From the NCBI GenBank assembly GCA_947364395.1, contig CANASS010000032.1, positions 1-25,366 of the forward strand: DNA of 25,366 nt, given 5' to 3'. A program made the position numbers and the translations under genes. Position 1 is the stretch's first letter, and each line of letters starts with the position of its first letter. A model generated the notes under the pieces. It was not told where the DNA came from. It saw nothing but the letters and a program-made list of their open reading frames with translations, and ran no database searches. This stretch comes from an uncultured bacterium. GTDB taxonomy: Bacteria; Bacillota; Clostridia; Oscillospirales; Oscillospiraceae. This document shows positions 22,122 to 25,366 of the stretch, in pieces.

Positions 22122-23453
22122 TTAGTAGTTGATGATGTACTTATCCCGCTCCCAGGAGGACACGCGGGTGCGGTATTCGTCCCACTCCGCCTCCTTGCCC
22201 GCGATGTACTGACGGGTGACGTGCTGGCCCAGCGCCGCCATCACCAGCTTGTCCTTCTTCATGGCGATGAGGGCCTCCTCCAGGGAGCCGGGCAGGGCCT
22301 CCACCCCCCGGCGCTTCCGGGTTGCCGGGGTCATGGCGAAAATGTTCTCCGTCACCTCCGGGGGCGGCGTCATGCCCTTGGCGATGCCGTCCAGCCCCGC
22401 CGCCAAGCACACCGCCAGGGACAGGTAGGGGTTGCAGGCCGGGTCGGGGCAGCGCAGCTCCACCCGGGTGCCCTGTCCCCGGGAAGCGGGTATGCGGATG
22501 AGGGTGGAGCGGTTGGAGGCGGACCAGGCCATGTAGCAGGGGGCCTCAAAGCCGGGGACCAGCCGCTTATAGGAGTTGACCAGAGGGTTGGTGATGGCCG
22601 CCATCCCCTTCATGTGGGCCAGTATGCCGGCGATGAAGGAGTAGCACTCCTTGGACAGCCCGTTTTCCCCCTGCTCGTCGAAGAACACGTTCTTCCCGTC
22701 CCGGAGCAAGGACATGTTGGTGTGCATCCCGTTGCCCGCCAGCCCGTAGATGGGCTTGGGCATGAAGGTGGCGTGGAGGCCGTCCCGCTGGGCGATGGTC
22801 TTTACCGCCAGCTTGAAGGTCATGATTTTGTCGGCGCACTCCAAGGCGGGGGCGTATTTGAAGTCGATCTCGTGCTGGCCGGGAGCCACCTCGTGGTGGG
22901 ATGCCTCGATCTCATACCCCATCTGCTCCAGGGCCAGACAGATGCGCCGCCGGGTGGGCTCGCCGTGGTCCAGAGGGCCCAGGTCGAAGTACCCCGCCTC
23001 ATCGTTGGTCTTGGTGGTGGGCTTGCCCTCCTCGTCGGTCTGGAACAGGAAAAACTCCGCCTCCAGCCCCACGTTGAAGGTGTCGTAGCCCATGTCCTTC
23101 GCCCGCTCCAGCACCCGCTCCAGCACACCCCGGGGGTCGCCCACAAAGGAGGAGCCGTCCGGGTTGTGCACGTCGCAGATCAGCCGCGCCACCTTGGCGT
23201 GCTGGGGCTCCCAAGGGAACACGACAAAGCTGTCCAGGTCCGGGTGCAGATACTGGTCAGACTCGTTGATGCGGACAAAGCCCTCGATGGACGAGCCGTC
23301 CAGCATAATCTGGTTATTCACCGCCTTCTCAATCTGGGAGGCGGTGATGGCCACGTTCTTCAGCTGTCCGAAGATGTCCGTGAACTGCATGCGGATGAAC
23401 TTCACGTCCTCCTCTTTCACGATGCGGATGATGTCTTCCTTGGTGTAGCCCAT
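22122..23453 (-). CDS. glnA: Glutamine synthetase, type I
   Basis: The 443-residue enzyme makes glutamine from glutamate and ammonia with ATP, acting as a dodecamer. Length is typical of the short GSI-alpha class of Firmicutes. The beta-grasp domain contains FTDIFGQLKNVAI. Catalytic segments are GLEAEFFLF, HHEVAPGQHEIDFK, the ammonia/glutamate loop NGMHTNMSL, and RVELRCPDPACNPYL. Start ATG 23453 has AGGGG about 10 bases upstream; the extension to 23507 is leader. It has its own promoter (23531-23558). Clostridial GSI-alpha is usually controlled by feedback inhibition rather than adenylylation (family knowledge). Confidence 0.97.
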   Translation of the reverse strand: MGYTKEDIIRIVKEEDVKFIRMQFTDIFGQLKNVAITASQIEKAVNNQIMLDGSSIEGFVRINESDQYLHPDLDSFVVFPWEPQHAKVARLICDVHNPDGSSFVGDPRGVLERVLERAKDMGYDTFNVGLEAEFFLFQTDEEGKPTTKTNDEAGYFDLGPLDHGEPTRRRICLALEQMGYEIEASHHEVAPGQHEIDFKYAPALECADKIMTFKLAVKTIAQRDGLHATFMPKPIYGLAGNGMHTNMSLLRDGKNVFFDEQGENGLSKECYSFIAGILAHMKGMAAITNPLVNSYKRLVPGFEAPCYMAWSASNRSTLIRIPASRGQGTRVELRCPDPACNPYLSLAVCLAAGLDGIAKGMTPPPEVTENIFAMTPATRKRRGVEALPGSLEEALIAMKKDKLVMAALGQHVTRQYIAGKEAEWDEYRTRVSSWERDKYIINY

Positions 23454-23530
23454 ATGTGACTTCCCCTTTCCCCGGCGGCGGGCTCGGCCCCCACCGTCCG
23501 ATAACATCAGGTTTTACGTTTTCCGCTTTC

Positions 23531-23558
23531 AGCATAGCACAAGTTCGATTTTTGTCAA
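23531..23558 (-). promoter_or_regulatory. Sigma-A promoter of glnA
   Basis: On the minus strand TTGACA (23558-23553), a 16-base spacer and TATGCT (23536-23531) give a clear promoter with a leader of about 70 bases before the ATG. Confidence 0.82.
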
Positions 23559-23566
23559 TGATTTTT

Positions 23567-23628
23567 CGCCTAGGCGCAAAATTTCAGCGCAGAAAACAGG
23601 TTTCACCCCCGGCAAAACCCGTTTTCTG
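23567..23628. promoter_or_regulatory. Inverted repeats upstream of the glnA promoter (possible operators)
   Basis: A perfect 10-base palindrome CGCCTAGGCG (23567-23576) lies 8 bases upstream of the glnA -35 box. Further up, CAGAAAACAGGTTT (23590-23603) and AAACCCGTTTTCTG (23615-23628) form a 14-bp inverted repeat with one mismatch. The second could instead be a weak transcription end for the gene at 23657-24397, but no T run follows on that strand. Confidence 0.45.
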
Positions 23629-23656
23629 TAAAATATCACATTTTGTATCCTGCGGC

Positions 23657-24397
23657 TCAGCCCGGCCCGGCGGGCAGCGCGGAGGAGTCCGGCCCCCTGG
23701 AGGGCGGCTGTGCCTCATGGGCTCCCGCCGCAGAGCGGATTTTCTCCAGATTCGGCGCGCAGATCTCCTCTACCGCGTTTATGAACCAGCCGTTTGCGTC
23801 CGGGTCCGGGGCATAGGTGTGGTCAAAAATGGGGTAGTCCGGGTCCATCCAGACCACGCCCAGCGTGTGTGCGCTGAAGGGGCGGACGCCATCCTCCGCC
23901 TCTCCCGGGAGGAATACGATCTCTCCATAGCCGATCCCACCTGCGCTCCAGCCCACCAGGATGTAGTTGGGCAGGCCGGTTTCTGGGTTGATGGTTTCAT
24001 AGACAAAGGCGTGCTCTTCGTCGAACTGTCCCGTGATGTCCATGCGCAGGCCGTCGAACACAAACCACACCCGGCCCTCCGCCGCCTCCACCGGCGCTTC
24101 GACTTCGTTTCCAAACATTGAAACCGAATAGCGGCTCCCGTTTCCGGGGTCCGCCGCGTAGTGGCGTACACCCAGCAAGGACCAAAACCCGGGCAGGGCG
24201 GCCGCCGTCAGCGCCAGCGCCCCCAGGACAAACGCCGCCGCCACCAGAATCAGCCGGGTTCGCCGAGGCGGGCGCTTGGCCGTTTCTTCCTTCTCCGGCC
24301 TGTGCTCCGCCAGCGCCCCAGCCAGCGCCGCCTTGCTGTCCCGGGTCAGCCTGATTCGGTCCAGCTCCTCTTTATACTTTTTGAAGTCCTCACACAT
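23657..24397 (-). CDS. Single-pass membrane protein paired with an ECF sigma factor, putative anti-sigma factor
   Basis: The 246-residue protein has a charged cytoplasmic N-terminus (1-46), one membrane segment (~47-69) and an exported domain (~72-246) rich in acidic and aromatic residues, ending in a Pro/Ser-rich tail. I do not recognise the exported domain. The start ATG 24397 overlaps the end of the sigma factor gene by 8 bases. This coupling plus the cytoplasm-membrane-exterior layout is the usual arrangement of an ECF anti-sigma factor that senses an outside signal. No zinc-binding HxxxCxxC motif is visible in the N-terminus, so it is not the classical ZAS type. Function is inferred from context. 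Confidence 0.6.
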   Translation of the reverse strand: MCEDFKKYKEELDRIRLTRDSKAALAGALAEHRPEKEETAKRPPRRTRLILVAAAFVLGALALTAAALPGFWSLLGVRHYAADPGNGSRYSVSMFGNEVEAPVEAAEGRVWFVFDGLRMDITGQFDEEHAFVYETINPETGLPNYILVGWSAGGIGYGEIVFLPGEAEDGVRPFSAHTLGVVWMDPDYPIFDHTYAPDPDANGWFINAVEEICAPNLEKIRSAAGAHEAQPPSRGPDSSALPAGPG

Positions 24398-24872
24398 AGT
24401 CCTCGCCTCCCAGCATGGTCCTCAGCTTATCCTTGGCCCGTTTCAGCCGTGTGCTCACCAGCGGGGCCGGTATGCCCAGCAGACGGGCGATCTCCCCCAC
24501 CTGATACTCCTCGTAGTACCGCAGAAAGATCACCTCCCGGTATTTGGAGGGCAGGGCCTGAACCCGTTCCAGCAGGCTCCCGTCCTCCGGCTCCGGGGCC
24601 TCCACCGACAGGGAAAGCCCCTCCTCCAACGGCGCGCGGCGCCGGACCCAGGCGCTCTTTTTCCAGTTCTTGCACTGGTTCACCGCCAGACGCACCACCC
24701 AGGCCCGCTCCTCCCCCTGGTCCGGGAACTCCCGCGGGTGCTCCAGCAGCTTGATGAGCACCGTTTGGCAGACATCCTGGGCGTCGTCCCAGTCCCCCAG
24801 CCAGGTGCGTCCAATGCGTACCAGCAGGTCGGCGTACCGCTCCACCAGATATTCCGTCCGCTCGCTGTCCAT
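24390..24872 (-). CDS. ECF-type RNA polymerase sigma-70 factor
   Basis: The 160-residue protein has a sigma region 2 (about 8-70, with DWDDAQDVCQTVLIKLLEHP and AWVVRLAVNQCKNW) and a sigma region 4 helix-turn-helix (about 100-155, with LPSKYREVIFLRYYEEYQV and IARLLGIPAPLVSTRLKRAK). The two are joined by a short linker, and regions 1 and 3 are missing, as in extracytoplasmic-function sigma factors. Start ATG 24872 has AAGGAGG 9 bases upstream; the longer frame to 24980 includes the promoter. It is co-transcribed with the membrane protein at 23657-24397. Confidence 0.92.
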   Translation of the reverse strand: MDSERTEYLVERYADLLVRIGRTWLGDWDDAQDVCQTVLIKLLEHPREFPDQGEERAWVVRLAVNQCKNWKKSAWVRRRAPLEEGLSLSVEAPEPEDGSLLERVQALPSKYREVIFLRYYEEYQVGEIARLLGIPAPLVSTRLKRAKDKLRTMLGGEDYV

Positions 24873-24895
24873 GGGCCTCGCCTCCTTCTGCCTAT

Positions 24896-24925
24896 ATAAC
24901 AACACAGGATGGGGGAATCTGTCAA
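24896..24925 (-). promoter_or_regulatory. Likely promoter of the ECF sigma operon
   Basis: On the minus strand TTGACA (24925-24920) is followed after 18 bases by TGTTAT (24901-24896), a partial -10 match. A TATATA lies three bases further. The short leader ends in AAGGAGG. Confidence 0.5.
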
Positions 24926-24928
24926 AGG

Positions 24929-24956
24929 GACGCCGGTTTTTCCAGGCGTCTTTTTT
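24929..24956 (+). terminator. Plus-strand terminator between the ECF and ppdK promoters
   Basis: GACGCC (24929-24934) pairs with GGCGTC (24945-24950), with an inner GG/CC pair, and is followed by TTTTTT on the plus strand. The minus strand has no T run, so it works only in the plus direction. No plus-strand gene lies upstream of it for over 23 kb, so it probably stops antisense transcription from entering ppdK. Confidence 0.7.
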
Positions 24957-24987
24957 GGAAAACAGGCTAAAGATAGACAACTCTTAC

Positions 24988-25016
24988 TTGACCATCCCCG
25001 CGTATTCTGTTAAAAT
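24988..25016 (+). promoter_or_regulatory. Sigma-A promoter of ppdK
   Basis: TTGACC (24988-24993), a 17-base spacer and TAAAAT (25011-25016) lie 63 bases before the ppdK start codon. Confidence 0.78.
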
Positions 25017-25079
25017 ATTCCCATGACTCAGACCCCGCGTTTTCCCCGCACATCCGATAAAAGTTTGGAGGAATGTACA

Positions 25080-25366
25080 ATGGCTCACAAATATGTCTAC
25101 CTGTTCTCAGAGGGTAACGCCAACATGCGCGAGCTCCTGGGCGGCAAGGGCGCCAATCTGGCCGAGATGACCAACATCGGCCTGCCCGTCCCCCAGGGCT
25201 TCACCATCACCACCGAGGCGTGCACCCAGTACTATGAGGACGGGCAGAAGATCAACGATGAGATTCAGGCGCAGATCATGGACTACATCGTTAAAATGGA
25301 GGAGATCACCGGCAAGAAGTTCGGCGATAAGGAGAACCCCCTGCTGGTCTCCGTCCGCTCCGGCGC
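25080..25366 (+). CDS. ppdK: Pyruvate, phosphate dikinase, N-terminal part (3' end outside window)
   Basis: The first 95 residues are present. The enzyme interconverts pyruvate, ATP and phosphate with phosphoenolpyruvate, AMP and pyrophosphate, and in anaerobes can act in glycolysis or gluconeogenesis. YVYLFSEGNANMRELLGGKG, NLAEMTNIGLPVPQGFTIT and the partial ATP-grasp start PLLVSVRSG are diagnostic of the N-terminal nucleotide-binding domain. Start ATG 25080 has GGAGG 8 bases upstream. The catalytic histidine and PEP domain lie beyond the window. Confidence 0.96.
   Translation, partial: MAHKYVYLFSEGNANMRELLGGKGANLAEMTNIGLPVPQGFTITTEACTQYYEDGQKINDEIQAQIMDYIVKMEEITGKKFGDKENPLLVSVRSG

Noticed and set aside
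23627..23640. GlnR or CRP/FNR binding site
   Set aside because: The half-sites are separated by 4 bases, not the 7 of GlnR or 6 of CRP, and the bases do not match FNR.
1..25366. Mobile elements, prophage, toxin-antitoxin or defence systems
   Set aside because: No transposase, integrase, phage, restriction, CRISPR or toxin-like protein was found; gene content is core metabolism, repair and sporulation.

Overview
The window is high-GC bacterial chromosome from a spore-forming member of the Firmicutes (Clostridia). A Flavonifractor/Oscillibacter-like Oscillospiraceae is my best guess; no 16S gene is present to confirm it. The supporting signs are a complete spoIIIA sporulation operon, a tyrosine T-box leader in front of tyrS, the classic Gram-positive cluster nusB-xseA-xseB-ispA-dxs-tlyA-nadK-argR-recN, strong AGGAGG ribosome binding sites with many GTG starts, and the DapL aminotransferase route to diaminopimelate. 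Nearly all genes lie on the minus strand. High GC gives long spurious open frames on the other strand.

Layout. At 1-1410 (+) are the 3' end of dapA, then dapB and a small tautomerase, closed by a strong terminator. At 1461-1776 is an intergenic block of three 110-bp tandem repeats. At 1787-3352 (-) is tyrS with its T-box leader and promoter. At 3360-14204 (-) is one tightly packed operon: nusB, a TsaD-like gene, xseA, xseB, ispA, a PAP2-like membrane protein, dxs, tlyA, nadK, argR, recN and a HAD phosphatase. Many of its genes overlap by 4-10 bases. At 14367-14798 (-) is an Asp23/Gls24 gene with promoter and terminator. At 14838-14948 is a strongly structured non-coding element. At 14955-19776 (-) is spoIIIAA-AH behind a candidate sigma-E promoter. 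At 19799-19968 is a hairpin-rich spacer. At 19988-23558 (-) are glnA, dapF and dapL. At 23657-24925 (-) are an ECF sigma factor and a partner membrane protein. At 25080 (+) pyruvate, phosphate dikinase starts and runs off the window.

How the genes work together. dapA, dapB, dapL and dapF together supply meso-diaminopimelate and lysine by the aminotransferase variant, although they sit at opposite ends of the window. ispA, dxs and the PAP2-like protein suggest isoprenoid (undecaprenyl or quinone precursor) supply. xseAB and recN serve DNA repair; nusB and tlyA serve rRNA transcription and modification. The spoIIIA genes build the mother-cell half of the feeding-tube channel in the engulfed forespore. 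glnA links nitrogen status to the dap genes.

I saw no phage, IS element, CRISPR array, toxin-antitoxin or defence island. The most unusual material is non-coding. It comprises the 111-nt structured element at 14838-14948, an 18-bp RNA hairpin that locks up the dapF start codon (22060-22103), and a dispersed palindromic element near 1516-1776 and 19799-19968. The main coding oddities are a TsaD-like paralogue lacking some catalytic residues and a TyrRS with an altered HIGH motif.
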